Below, in pieces: positions 1 through 8,789 of a stretch of 64,000 nucleotides of DNA. The stretch spans positions 96,685 through 160,684 of the forward strand of contig CAXTAK010000006.1 in the NCBI GenBank assembly GCA_964242735.1, read 5' to 3'. How positions within the stretch are numbered: position 1 is the stretch's first letter; the number at the start of each line of letters is the position of its first letter. Both the position numbers and the translations under genes were made by a program. The notes beneath the pieces were generated by a model, which saw only the letters and a list, made by a program, of their open reading frames with translations, had not been told where the DNA came from and ran no database searches. Source of the DNA: CADCUY01 sp964242735 (GTDB taxonomy: Bacteria; Actinomycetota; Actinomycetes; Actinomycetales; Quadrisphaeraceae).

Positions 1-186
1 CTGTACGTGCAGCTCATGCGGCGCCACCACGAGGGGGCGGTGGTCATGGCGGAGGTGTTCGGGGGCCTCAGCGACGAGCCGGCGCTCAGCGCGCTCAGCG
101 AGGGGGTGCTCACCACCCAGCACCGTGAGCTGCGCCTCCTGGCGGCTGCGGAGGAGCGGCTGACCGCCGCGGCCCAGGCGGGCTGA
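1..186 (+). CDS. DUF305 family protein, C-terminal part
   Basis: The frame is open from the window edge and ends in TGA at 184-186, leaving 61 residues. The visible part has the DUF305 hallmark of a His-His-Glu-Gly-Ala stretch followed by a hydrophobic helix (residues about 6-20), then a helical tail rich in Ala and Leu. DUF305 proteins are small, usually exported, four-helix proteins whose histidines are thought to bind metal, often near copper genes. The N-terminus, any signal peptide and the upstream context lie outside the window, so the role cannot be refined. Confidence 0.7.
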   Translation: MYVQLMRRHHEGAVVMAEVFGGLSDEPALSALSEGVLTTQHRELRLLAAAEERLTAAAQAG

Positions 187-254
187 GGAGCAGGACGCCG
201 GGACCCCGCGCGCGAGGGTTGTGCCCTGGTGCGCTGGTGTCGTGGTCGAGAGGC

Positions 255-674
255 TCAGCCCAGCAGCCGCGCCAGGGCGTCGGCGAGGTCGATGGAGTCG
301 CCGTCGCGCCCGCCCCGGCCGAGGACCAGCGGTGGTGGGGACGCCGGCACCTCGGCGTGCCGCAGGCGCTGGGGCAGCACGGCGCCGAGGAGGGTGTCGG
401 GCACCGCGAGCAGGTGGAAGCGCCCGTCGTGGCCCACCGCGCAGGACCGGTCGCCGCGCAAGTACCACCCGCGCAGCGACGTCGGGTACCGCCGGCCCCT
501 GGAGTACCCGCGCGCCAGCAGCGGCTCCGGGACCAGCCCGGCGGCGCGGGCGTCGGCGACGAACGCGGTGAGCAGGGCAGCGGCCGCCTCGGCCTCCCGG
601 GCCCTCGCGCGCTCCAGGCGGTCTGCCTGGGCGGCGGCGTCGGCACTGCGGCGGTGCGACCAGTCCTCGCTCAC
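255..674 (-). CDS. hypothetical protein, 139 aa
   Basis: I do not recognise this protein. It begins at a GTG, has an N-terminal charged Ala/Arg/Glu helix (about residues 10-45), then a mixed region with aromatic residues around 57-75 (Tyr-Ser-Arg-Gly-Arg-Arg-Tyr and Gly-Trp-Tyr-Leu-Arg-Gly) and a short Leu-rich C-terminal helix. No signal peptide or membrane segment is visible. The amino-acid make-up and codon bias look like real coding, and the opposite-strand frames over the same bases are Arg/Pro/Ala-rich and less protein-like. It is convergent with the DUF305 gene and co-directional with the monooxygenase-fold gene at 717-1064, 42 bases away. Confidence 0.55.
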   Translation of the reverse strand: MSEDWSHRRSADAAAQADRLERARAREAEAAAALLTAFVADARAAGLVPEPLLARGYSRGRRYPTSLRGWYLRGDRSCAVGHDGRFHLLAVPDTLLGAVLPQRLRHAEVPASPPPLVLGRGGRDGDSIDLADALARLLG

Positions 675-716
675 GGCGCGGTGCTCACAGGGCGCGGGGC
701 TGAGCAGGCGCGGGGC

Positions 717-1064
717 TCAGAAGGCGCCCTGGGCCGGCGTGCCCATCGGCACCGAGGTGGCGGTGAACACCTCGGTGGGCGCGGCGAGCAGGGGCTCGAG
801 CGCTCGCCCGGTGCGGGCCATGTGCGGTGACGCGGCGTGAGCGGCGAGCGCCTCAGGGGTGCTCCACCGCTCGACGAAGACGATGCGCTCGGGGTCCTGG
901 GCGGTGTGGACCGCGTAGGTCAGGCACCCCTGTTCCTGGTGCACCGTCGGCACGTTGGCGCGCACGACCTCCAGAGCCTCGGCGAGCCCGCCCGGCTGGG
1001 GGTGCAGGGTGGCGATGACCACGACGGTGGAGGCGGCGGCGGTCGGGTCGGGGGAGCTGGTCAC
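717..1064 (-). CDS. antibiotic biosynthesis monooxygenase (ABM) domain protein
   Basis: 115-residue protein of the small dimeric alpha/beta-barrel ABM/YgiN family, which includes quinol and heme-type monooxygenases that need no cofactor. The typical pattern is present: an initial beta strand Val-Val-Val-Ile-Ala-Thr-Leu, a helix with Leu-Val-Arg-Ala-type spacing, the Gln-Gly-Cys-Leu-Thr-Tyr segment, then Phe-Val-Glu-Arg-Trp and a final His-Met-x-Arg helix. A GTG at 1062-1064 is chosen because homologous sequence starts about 15 residues later and because CAGGGT lies six bases upstream, the leaderless promoter pattern seen widely in this window. A longer frame upstream is Pro/Arg-rich and unlikely. 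Substrate unknown. Confidence 0.8.
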   Translation of the reverse strand: MTSSPDPTAAASTVVVIATLHPQPGGLAEALEVVRANVPTVHQEQGCLTYAVHTAQDPERIVFVERWSTPEALAAHAASPHMARTGRALEPLLAAPTEVFTATSVPMGTPAQGAF

Positions 1065-1228
1065 GCCGCCACCCTGCCACTGCGTCACACCGGGCCGCCC
1101 TGTGGACCACCTCAACGCTGGACGACGACGCTGACGAGCTGGTGCACCGGGGATGCTGCGGGCCGCACCGAGCCGGTGGTCCACTGGGGCAGCAGCCGGC
1201 GGACGTCGACACGGAGGGGGGCGCGGGA

Positions 1229-1696
1229 GTGGAGCGGACCCGAACGAGACGGTTCGTCCTGGCCGTGGTGGTGCTGGCAGCGGTGCCCCTCGCCCTGTCC
1301 CTGGCACGTCCCGGCCCCGCTGTGGTGGCGGTCGGGAGCACGGCTCATGCGCTGGTCGCAGGTCCGCGCCCCCTGCTGTTCGATCCCCGACCGGCGATCC
1401 TCATCAGCGGCGTGGTCACGGTGATCGACGGTGGCTGCCTGGGCTTCTCCACCGACGGCAGGGAGGAGGTGCTGGTCCTGCCATCGAGGACCCGGGCCCT
1501 CCGTGATGGAGACGGGGTGCGCGCGGAAGGGCTGGACATCCACATCGGTGATCGGATCAGCGGGGGCGGGGGCTCGAGGAGGATCGACGCGACCGACGAC
1601 TGGATCCGCGAGCAGTGGCCGTCGGCGCCCAGCGGCTGCAGCGAGGTCGAGCACGCGACCACCATCCACGACATCGAAGTGGTGGACGCCGGCTAG
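1229..1696 (+). CDS. hypothetical secreted or membrane-anchored protein, 155 aa
   Basis: Starts at GTG 1229 with the purine-rich stretch GGAGGGGGG nine bases ahead. After an Arg-rich N-terminus comes one hydrophobic segment (about residues 9-26) that could be a signal peptide or anchor. The rest is a soluble, beta-rich looking domain with two cysteines (about 69 and 140) and several Gly/Asp turns. I recognise no family. Codon use is less extreme than in neighbours (more A/T at third positions), which could mean recent transfer or weak expression. It is divergent from the ABM gene. Confidence 0.6.
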   Translation: MERTRTRRFVLAVVVLAAVPLALSLARPGPAVVAVGSTAHALVAGPRPLLFDPRPAILISGVVTVIDGGCLGFSTDGREEVLVLPSRTRALRDGDGVRAEGLDIHIGDRISGGGGSRRIDATDDWIREQWPSAPSGCSEVEHATTIHDIEVVDAG

Positions 1697-1986
1697 CGCC
1701 ACGGCGGTCGCGCTGGGCTCCCTCGAGGGGGGCGGTGGTGCCGGCCCACCCGCTGGTGCGGGGGCCGGGCAGATCAGGATCCTGCACCAGCACACGACAC
1801 GCCGGGTCACAGGACCTCGATGACGGCGTGTCGGTCCTTGGTGCAGAGTTCTGGCCCACCCGGCCGACGGGCACCGGTGGTGGGCTCGGTGGCGGCATCG
1901 ATGCCGCTGGACGAGTCCGCGAGGCGCCAGCAGCGAGCCAGAGCCCTCACACGGCTCCCACACCGCCGTGATGAGGTCGCCGGGGG

Positions 1987-2211
1987 ATGCGGGGCGTGGC
2001 GGGCGCCCGGGGTGGCGGGGTGCCCGGCGTGGCGACCTGGGACCTGGAGGCGGACCCCCACCGCCGGGCGCAGGAGCACGCCGACGCGACGATCGCCGCG
2101 CCGCCCCCGGCAGGCGTCCAGTCCGCGTGCCGCACCGGCCGCGAGCGGGCCTCCTGGGCGGCCCACCGCGCCCGCGTGCGGCGGGCGGCGGAGAAGGTCG
2201 GCCGGGCGTGA
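1987..2211 (+). CDS. possible small hypothetical protein, 74 aa
   Basis: Weakly supported. The frame 1987-2211 has almost exclusively G or C at third positions and a reasonable composition in its second half (Trp-Asp-Leu-Glu, then a charged Arg/Ala/Glu helix). There is no family match I recognise, and the first 15 residues are Gly/Ala low complexity. The region 1697-2283 otherwise shows nothing I can call: the competing frame on the minus strand (1807-2256) is Arg/Pro-rich and looks like a shadow. Confidence 0.3.
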   Translation: MRGVAGARGGGVPGVATWDLEADPHRRAQEHADATIAAPPPAGVQSACRTGRERASWAAHRARVRRAAEKVGRA

Positions 2212-2283
2212 GCGCCGCGGCACTCGAACGGGGCGGTGCGCTCGCGCACGCACCACGACCGCACCCCCGTGGCTCGGGCTTCC

Positions 2284-4026
2284 TCAGCGCACGTCGCTGC
2301 TGACCGCGGCCAGAGCGTCGACGATCCCCTCGCCGTAGAAGCCGTTGCGGTCCGCCGGCCCGGCGCAGGTGTCGGTGTACGTGGTCACGCCGCTGGCCCG
2401 CACGATCCGGTACGCGAAGTCCCGCGGCGTGGGGCAGGCGGTGTCGGTGGCCCGGCCGAGCAGGACCTGCGATGTCAGGGACGGGTCGAGGGTCAGCTCA
2501 CCCTCGCGGTCGGCGTCCGGTGCCCCGTACCGGCTGACGACCAGCGCCGCGACCCCGGCGGCGTGCGGCGCCGCCATCGACGTGCCCTGCAGGTACTGGT
2601 AGTAGCCGCACACGTCGTCCTGGCAGTCCTTGACGATGAAGGGGGTGGTGGGCTCGCCAGCCTCGTCGATGTCACCGCTGGCGCGCCCCAGGGCCTCGGG
2701 GTACGCCGCGAGCACCTCCCGAGCCGGGTCCAGGCGCCCGTCGGGGGTGTCGTAGGCGTCGCCCCCGGGCGCGGAGACGTCGGACTGCTCGGTGCCGTAG
2801 TTGGAGTAGTACGCCTTGCGCCCGGACGGGCCCGTGGAGTTGGTGGTCACCACCCCGTCCAGCTCGCTCGGGGCGGTGAGGCAGGTGGAGTTGTCGATCT
2901 GGCGCGGCCTGGCCAGGGCCGGGGCCCCGGTGGGGTCGAGCGGGTAGTTCGGGCTGGAGGTGTCCTCACCCGGCGCGCCGAGGTCGGTGGAGGCGTTGCC
3001 CGAGGCCGCCACGGGCAGGACCCCCTTGCTGCGGGCGTAGTCGAGGGCGCGCTGGGTGGCCTCGATGGTCGTGCGCTGCTCCTGCTGCTCCTCGGGGGAG
3101 TCCGCCGGGTCGGCCGTGCAGTTGAACAGCCACGGGTCGATGTAGAAGCTCATGTTCACCACGTCCACCCCGATGTCGCCCGCGTAGGTGAGGGCGTCGA
3201 GGGTGGGCTGGAGGAAGAAGTACCCGCTGTCCTGCCCGGCGCGCAGGTTCACCAGCTCCACACCGGGGGCCACCCCGGCGATGCCGAGGCCGTTGACCGG
3301 GGAGCCGATGGTGCTGGCCACGTGGGTGCCGTGCCCGTCCTCGTCGACGTCGGCGGGGTCCACGCAGCCCTCGACCTCGCACGGCCCGTCGATGTCGGGG
3401 CGGTCGGTGACGAAGTTGCGGCTGGCGTCGGAGTCGAAGTTCGGGGCGATGTCGGGGTGGGAGCCGTCGACACCGGTGTCGATGACCCCCACGGTGACCG
3501 CGTGGGAGCCGCGCTCGAGCGCGTAGGAGCCCTCCGGGGTGGCGCCGATCTGGGCCATGTCCCACTGCAGGCCGGCCAGCGGCTCCCCCGCGGGCGCCGT
3601 GGCGCCGGGGACGTCGGTGCCCGGGACGTCGGTCCCGGCGGTGTCCTGCGCCGCGGCGCGCTCGGCCTCGGTGAGGCGCTCGACGTCCTCGGTGCGCGCC
3701 GGCGCGGCGTCGGGGGCGGCGCCGATGCTGGCGTTGCGGGCGGTGCCGGCGATGGCGGGGGCCGCGGCCGCCCGTGAGGAGAAGTCCTCCGCCGAGGCGG
3801 TCGCGAGCGCATAGCCCACCGCGTCGTTGACGGAGACCACCTCACCGCCGGCAGCGGCGATCGCCGCCCGGGCGGCGGCGTCGCTGGCACCGCGCTCGTA
3901 GAGGACGACGTACTCGGTGGCGCCCTCGACCGCCGTGTCGGCGCCGCGCGCCGAGGCGCTCGGGACGCTCACCACGGCGAGGGCGGTGGCGAGGGAGGCG
4001 GTCATCGCCAGGTGGGTGGCCCGCAT
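2284..4026 (-). CDS. secreted S8 family subtilisin-like serine protease
   Basis: 580 residues starting at ATG 4026 with GGAAGGA nine bases upstream. Order of parts: signal peptide (about 1-27, Ala-Ser-Ala cleavage region), inhibitor I9-type propeptide (about 37-105), linker, and a subtilase catalytic domain from about 155 to the end. The triad is visible: Asp183 in Val-Ile-Asp-Thr-Gly, His232 in Gly-His-Gly-Thr-His, Ser483 in Gly-Thr-Ser-Met-Ala-Ala-Pro; the oxyanion Asn is Asn344. Acidic insertions around 210-225 and a Cys-containing loop near 465-475 are typical of extracellular actinobacterial subtilases. Probably autoprocessed outside the cell to degrade protein. It appears monocistronic. 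Confidence 0.93.
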   Translation of the reverse strand: MRATHLAMTASLATALAVVSVPSASARGADTAVEGATEYVVLYERGASDAAARAAIAAAGGEVVSVNDAVGYALATASAEDFSSRAAAAPAIAGTARNASIGAAPDAAPARTEDVERLTEAERAAAQDTAGTDVPGTDVPGATAPAGEPLAGLQWDMAQIGATPEGSYALERGSHAVTVGVIDTGVDGSHPDIAPNFDSDASRNFVTDRPDIDGPCEVEGCVDPADVDEDGHGTHVASTIGSPVNGLGIAGVAPGVELVNLRAGQDSGYFFLQPTLDALTYAGDIGVDVVNMSFYIDPWLFNCTADPADSPEEQQEQRTTIEATQRALDYARSKGVLPVAASGNASTDLGAPGEDTSSPNYPLDPTGAPALARPRQIDNSTCLTAPSELDGVVTTNSTGPSGRKAYYSNYGTEQSDVSAPGGDAYDTPDGRLDPAREVLAAYPEALGRASGDIDEAGEPTTPFIVKDCQDDVCGYYQYLQGTSMAAPHAAGVAALVVSRYGAPDADREGELTLDPSLTSQVLLGRATDTACPTPRDFAYRIVRASGVTTYTDTCAGPADRNGFYGEGIVDALAAVSSDVR

Positions 4027-4130
4027 GAGGGTCGTTCCTTCCGGGAGGTGGGGATCCCGGGAGTGTGGTGGACGAAGGGCGCGAACGGGGCGAGACGCGC
4101 GAAGAGGGCAGGGGGCCGACGGCGAGCGGT

Positions 4131-4841
4131 TCACCAGCCCCTGGCGCGCCACTGCCCCAGGTGCGGGCGCTCGGCGCCGATCGTGGTGGGGTCCCCGTGC
4201 CCGGGGTGGACCACCGCCTCGTCGGGCAGCACCGCGAAGAGCCGCTGCTCCACGTCGTCGATCAGGCTCGTGAAGTCGGCGGGGCTGGTGGTGCGACCGA
4301 CGCCGCCGGGGAAGAGGGAGTCACCGGTGAAGACGTGCACCGACCCGTCGTCGTCGCGGTGCACCACCGCCACCGACCCCGGGGTGTGGCCGCGCAGGTG
4401 CACCACCTCCAGCGACACAGCACTGCTGTCGCCGCCGATGCGCACCGCGTCCCCGTGGGCGAGGCGGACGTCGGTGGGCACCGGCAGCGCGTCCGCGTCG
4501 TCCGCGCCGGCGAGGGTCCTGGCCCCGGTGGCCGCGACGACCTCTGCCAGTGCCCCGTGGTGGTCGGCGTGGCGGTGGGTGGTCAGCACCGCCTCCAGGC
4601 GCCCGGGGTCGGTGCCCTCAGCGCCCTCGGCGCCCGAGCCCTGCGCGACCATCGCCAGCAGCGCGGGTGCGGAGTCGGCGGCGTCGATGAGCAGCTGCGC
4701 GCCGGTGGCCCGGGCGGTGAGCAGGTACGCGTCGTTGCCGCCGTCGCCGACCACCGCGGTGCGGATGACGAGCTGGCCGGTGGTGGTCACGTCGACGGGT
4801 GCGGGGGTGGGCTCGGAGGTGGGGGTGGGCACGTCGGTCAT
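4131..4841 (-). CDS. MBL fold metallo-hydrolase
   Basis: 236 residues with the metallo-beta-lactamase metal motif His-Arg-His-Ala-Asp-His (about residues 89-94), a Gly-His-Thr-Pro-Gly segment (about 153-157) and a Gly-Asp-Ser-Leu-Phe motif near 173. The C-terminal His-Pro-Gly-His-Gly completes the binuclear zinc site. This arrangement is closest to glyoxalase II-like or general MBL hydrolases rather than beta-lactamases. A Pro/Thr-rich N-terminal tail of about 20 residues precedes the fold. The ATG at 4841 follows GGGGGCCAGG, a modest ribosome site. Cytosolic, substrate not evident. It reads away from the ABC exporter genes and is separated from the subtilase by about 100 bases. Confidence 0.85.
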   Translation of the reverse strand: MTDVPTPTSEPTPAPVDVTTTGQLVIRTAVVGDGGNDAYLLTARATGAQLLIDAADSAPALLAMVAQGSGAEGAEGTDPGRLEAVLTTHRHADHHGALAEVVAATGARTLAGADDADALPVPTDVRLAHGDAVRIGGDSSAVSLEVVHLRGHTPGSVAVVHRDDDGSVHVFTGDSLFPGGVGRTTSPADFTSLIDDVEQRLFAVLPDEAVVHPGHGDPTTIGAERPHLGQWRARGW

Positions 4842-4923
4842 CCTGGCCCCCGGCCGGGGCGGGCCGGCCCCGGGTCGCGCGGGTGGACCCGAAAACCGGG
4901 GGCGGGCTGTCGTGCCCCGTGGC

Positions 4924-4935
4924 TAGCGTGAGCGC
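4924..4935 (+). promoter_or_regulatory. leaderless promoter -10 element
   Basis: TAGCGT at 4924-4929 is followed by six bases and then the GTG start at 4936. This is the extended pattern TANNNT-N6-start that recurs across the window, so transcription probably begins at or next to the start codon. No convincing -35 box is visible. Confidence 0.5.
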
Positions 4936-6753
4936 GTGCTCGCACCCGCCCTGCCCGCGAGCCACCCGCGATCGAGTGCGGCGGCACCCAGCGGCCACCG
5001 CAACACCCCGCCGCTGACGTGGCGGCGCCTGGTCGGTGCCGGCGCGGGTCCTCGCGCGATGCCGGTGGCAGTGGCCGCCGCGGGTGTCGCCGCGCTCGCC
5101 GAGACCGTCGCGGCCGTGGTCACCGGCCGCATCGCCGAAGGCCCGAGCCTGCCGCTGGTCGTCGCGCTCGCCGTCCTGCTGCTGGGGTCGGTGGTGCTCG
5201 ACACCGCCGGGCGCGCCCTGTTCTCCGGGGCGGTGGGCCGCGCGGAGGGCGCGCTGCGCTCCGACCTGGTCGACGCGGCCCTGCACCAGCCGCTGCCGGT
5301 CCTCGCCGAGCAGGCCGTCGGAGAGGTGCTCGACCGCGTCGACGACGACCCCCGCCAGGTCGCGACCCTGCTGCGCACCACCGGGTGGCAGGTCGGCCGC
5401 TCCCTGCTGCGCGCCGTGCTGGCGTGGGTCGCCGCGGGGCTCGTGTGGTGGCCCGCGTGGGTGGCCTTCCCCGTGGTCGCCGCGGTGGTGGTCGCGCTCG
5501 CGCGGCCCCTGACCGCGGCCGTCGCGGCGAGCAAGCTCGCCGAGGAGGTCGCCTGGTCCGAGCACGCCGCGCAGATGGAGGAGGCCGTCGCCGGGCGCGA
5601 CGACGTCCGCTCCGCGCTCGGCCAGCCCCACGTCGTCCGCCAGTACGTCGAGCGCGCCCAGGAGGTGATCGCCCGCTCGCGGGTCACCAGCCGGGTCGGG
5701 GCGGCGGTGGTGCTGCGCGCCGGTCTGGTGCTGCACGCGATGCTCGCCGCCCTGGCGCTGGTGGGGGTCGCGCTGGTCACCCGCGGTGCGATGGGGGTGC
5801 CGCAGCTGCTCACCGTGTGGCTGCTGGTCACCCTGTTCGTCGGGCAGCTCAGCCAGGTCACCAACCACCTGCCCGAGATGCAGGAGGGGCTGGGCGCCCT
5901 GGGGCGCATCCGATCGATGCTCACCGCGCCGCGGGAGCCGCGCGGTGGCGCACCGGTGCCGCCCGGCCCGACGGCGGTGGACTTCCGCGACCTGACCTTC
6001 GGCTACGGCGGCGGCTTCGCGGTGCGCTCGCTGAGCCTGCACGTGCCCGCGGGCACCACGTGCGCACTGGTGGGGCGCACCGGAGCGGGGAAGTCCACGC
6101 TGGCGGCGATGCTGTCACGGGCCGTGGAGCCCCCGCCGGGCACCGTGTTCGTGGCGGGGCAGGACGTGAGGGCCACCGACGTGGAGGCGCTGCGGCGTGC
6201 CGTCGGGGTGGTCACCCAGCGCACCGAGATCCTCGCCGCGACCCTGGAGGAGAACATCACCCTCTTCCAGGACGTGCCGGCCGGTGCCGTGCAGGCCGCG
6301 GTCGACGCCCTCGGGCTGACCGCCTGGGTCGAGGGGCTGCCCGACGGGCTGGCGACCCGCCTCGGCGTCGAGGGCAGCACGCTGTCCGCTGGCGAGGAGC
6401 AGCTGGTCGCCTTCGCCCGCCTGCTGGTGCGCGACGTCGCGGTCGTCGTGCTCGACGAGGCCACGGCACGGATGGACCCGGTCACCGAGGAGCGGGTGAC
6501 CCGCGCGGCCGACGCGCTGCTGCGCGGGCGCACCGGCGTGGTGGTGGCGCACCGCCTGTCCACCACGGCGCGCTGCGACACCGTCGCCGTCCTCGACGCG
6601 GGGCGCCTGGTCCAGCACGGCCCCCGGGCGGAGCTGGCCTCGCGCCCGGGGCGGTTCGCGGAGCTGCTGGCCGCGGCCGGGGGGCCTATCGCAGCGCCGA
6701 ACGCCGCGGCAGCGCCCGCGGGGTCACCCGCTGGGCCGACCGCTGGGCCGACC
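4936..6753 (+). CDS. ABC transporter ATP-binding/permease protein, first subunit (3' end in gap)
   Basis: Half-size exporter: a six-helix transmembrane domain (about residues 40-310), then an ATPase domain. Walker A is Gly-Arg-Thr-Gly-Ala-Gly-Lys-Ser at 380-387, the signature is Leu-Ser-Ala-Gly-Glu (first Gly of LSGGQ changed, last Gln to Glu), Walker B is Val-Val-Leu-Asp-Glu-Ala-Thr with an intact Glu, and the switch His is in Ala-His-Arg-Leu-Ser. The frame runs 606 codons into the first N gap without a stop; the last 20 residues are an Ala/Pro/Gly tail encoded by a tandem Gly-Pro-Thr-Ala repeat that probably defeated the assembler. The partner gene follows. Together they form a heterodimeric exporter of unknown substrate. 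Confidence 0.88.
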
Positions 6754-6853
6754 NNNNNNNNNNNNNNNNNNNNNNNNNNNNNNNNNNNNNNNNNNNNNNN
6801 NNNNNNNNNNNNNNNNNNNNNNNNNNNNNNNNNNNNNNNNNNNNNNNNNNNNN
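6754..6853. other. assembly gap (100 N)
   Basis: A run of exactly 100 N of conventional size, so true length is unknown. The left flank ends in a 12-base tandem repeat (GCTGGGCCGACC twice, 6730-6753). The stop codon of the first ABC gene and possibly the ribosome site of the second lie inside it. Confidence 0.95.
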
Positions 6854-6857
6854 GCCG

Positions 6858-8597
6858 ATGACCCGCGCGCAGCGGCGGCCCGTGGCCGTGACCGCGCCGG
6901 CGGAGCGCCCGTCGCTGACCGCCGCGGTGCTGGGTCTGCTCATCGCCCACGCCCGGTGGGGGGTCACCGGCCTCGTGGCGTTCCTCCTCGCGAGCCTGCT
7001 CGGCACCTACGGGGTGCTGACCGGGCAGCTGTGGGGCCAGGTGCTCGCCGCACTGGAGCAGCCCGGCACCGCCGGCGCGCCGTGGGTGAGCGCCGCGCTG
7101 CTCGCCGCCGCCGTGCTGGCCTCGCCCGCCCTGGTGGCGCTCGCGTTCCGCACCTACCCGCTGTGGTGGTCCGCGGTGACCCTGCGCCTGCGCCTGGGGG
7201 TGCTGCGCGGCCAGACCATGCAGCGGCGCCTGGTGCGCACCCCCCCGGGGGAGGTGGCGGCGCGGGCCCTGGACTCCGACCGGATGGTCACCTACGCCGA
7301 CCGCTGGGCGGACGTCTCGATCGCCTCGGCTGCGGTCGCGGTGCTCGCCGTGGTCTCCCGGGACGCGGCTGCGACAGCAGTGGTCGGGGCGATCGTGGTG
7401 GGCTCCGCCGTGGTCTCCGCCGCGGGTGCACCGCTCGCCGGGTCCTCCGCGCGCCTGGCCGGTGACCTGCGGGCGGTGCTGGGCCGCTCCCTGGTCTCGG
7501 CGCTGGACGCCGCGCGCACCGTCAAGCTCGCCGCCGCCACCTCCGCGGTGCAGACCCACCTCGATGCCGTCGACGCCCGCCGCACCGCCGCCTCGGTGCG
7601 GGAGAACCGGGTGCGCAGCCTGCTCGAGGGCGTCCCGCAGCTCCTCGTGCAGGGAGCGGTGGTCGCGGCGTGGGCCGCGCACCTCGCGGGGGTGTGGGGC
7701 CTGGCGACAGCGGTGCTGGTGAGCACCACCGCCGCCGGCTTCGGGTGGTTCGGCACGGTCGCGGGCGCGGTGGTCACCGAGGCCCCCGTGGCGCGGCGCT
7801 GGCTGGAGGCCACCACGGCGCTGGCCGGGGGCCGCGACCTGGTGGCCCTGCCCGCCGGCGTCGACCTCACCCGTGGCTCCGCACCGGGCCCGGACCGGCT
7901 CGCGCCGCGGGTGCCGCTGCGGGTGCTGGAGCTGCGGGGGGTGACGGCCGTCCACGACGACGGCACCATCGGCGTCTCCGGGGTCGACCTGGTGGTCGCC
8001 CGCGGGGAGCTGGTGCTGCTCGCCGGTCGGGTCGGGTCGGGCAAGTCGAGCCTGCTGGGGGCGTTGGCGGGGCTCGTCGACCACGAGGGCGCGATCGTGT
8101 GGAACGGGCGGGACGTGGACGACCCGCAGGTGTTCCTGCGACCGGGGCAGGTGGCCCACGTCGGTCAGGTGCCGCGGGTGCTGTCGGGGACCTTCACCGA
8201 CAACGTCGCCCTCGACCACGACCGCGCCGTGTCCTCCGCGCTGGAGGGTGCCCGGCTGCTGGGTGACGTGGACGCCGCCGGGGGGCACGGCGCCCTGGTC
8301 GGGCACCGCGGGGTGCGGCTGTCCGGGGGGCAGGTGCAGCGCCTGGCCCTGGCGCGGGCGCTGGCCACCGAGGCGGAGCTCGTGCTCGCCGACGACGTGT
8401 CCTCGGCGCTCGACGCGCGCACCGAGCTCGAGCTGTGGGACGCGCTGCGCGAGCGCGGGACCACCGTGGTCGGGGCGAGCTCCAAGCGCTCGGCCCTGGC
8501 GCGGGCCGACCGCGTGGTGGTCCTCGACGACGGGCGCGTCGCCGCCACCGGCCCGTGGGCGGAGCTCGCCCCGGCGTGGGGGCACCTGGCGGGGTGA
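6858..8597 (+). CDS. ABC transporter ATP-binding/permease protein, second subunit
   Basis: 579 residues from ATG 6858, four bases after the gap, so a start hidden in the gap cannot be excluded. A membrane domain (about 25-310) is followed by the ATPase: Walker A Gly-Arg-Val-Gly-Ser-Gly-Lys-Ser around 390-398, signature Leu-Ser-Gly-Gly-Gln from 488, Walker B Val-Leu-Ala-Asp-Asp at about 509-513. The catalytic Glu after Walker B is Asp513 and the switch-loop His is replaced (Ala-Ser-Ser-Lys-Arg around 540-544). One degenerate ATP site paired with a partner whose Walker B and His are intact is characteristic of heterodimeric ABC exporters. Cytoplasmic membrane; cargo unknown. Confidence 0.9.
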   Translation: MTRAQRRPVAVTAPAERPSLTAAVLGLLIAHARWGVTGLVAFLLASLLGTYGVLTGQLWGQVLAALEQPGTAGAPWVSAALLAAAVLASPALVALAFRTYPLWWSAVTLRLRLGVLRGQTMQRRLVRTPPGEVAARALDSDRMVTYADRWADVSIASAAVAVLAVVSRDAAATAVVGAIVVGSAVVSAAGAPLAGSSARLAGDLRAVLGRSLVSALDAARTVKLAAATSAVQTHLDAVDARRTAASVRENRVRSLLEGVPQLLVQGAVVAAWAAHLAGVWGLATAVLVSTTAAGFGWFGTVAGAVVTEAPVARRWLEATTALAGGRDLVALPAGVDLTRGSAPGPDRLAPRVPLRVLELRGVTAVHDDGTIGVSGVDLVVARGELVLLAGRVGSGKSSLLGALAGLVDHEGAIVWNGRDVDDPQVFLRPGQVAHVGQVPRVLSGTFTDNVALDHDRAVSSALEGARLLGDVDAAGGHGALVGHRGVRLSGGQVQRLALARALATEAELVLADDVSSALDARTELELWDALRERGTTVVGASSKRSALARADRVVVLDDGRVAATGPWAELAPAWGHLAG

Positions 8598-8613
8598 CCC
8601 GCGGCGGTCGTGG

Positions 8614-8783
8614 GCGCGGGGTCCCAGGCGCGTCCCGCGCGGGGTCCCNNNNNNNNNNNNNNNNNNNNNNNNNNNNNNNNNNNNNNNNNNNNNNNNNNNN
8701 NNNNNNNNNNNNNNNNNNNNNNNNNNNNNNNNNNNNNNNNNNNNNNNNGCGCGGGGTCCCAGGCGCGTCCCGCGCGGGGTCCC
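8614..8783. repeat. assembly gap with identical 35-bp flanks
   Basis: The 35 bases at 8614-8648 are repeated exactly at 8749-8783 on the other side of a 100-N run (8649-8748). Each copy itself contains a 12-base unit GCGCGGGGTCCC twice. Either the contigs overlap and were not merged, or a short tandem repeat array collapsed here. It lies between the ABC operon and the convergent diiron gene. Confidence 0.8.
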
Positions 8784-8789
8784 GGGGTG

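Noticed and set aside
1807..2256. 149-codon frame on the minus strand
   Set aside because: Arg/Ala/Pro-rich, no ribosome site; the plus-strand frame 1987-2211 has better codon statistics, and even that is doubtful.
2236..3777. Long open frame on the plus strand opposite the subtilase
   Set aside because: Gly/Val/Arg-rich shadow of a clear protease gene; open because of extreme G+C.
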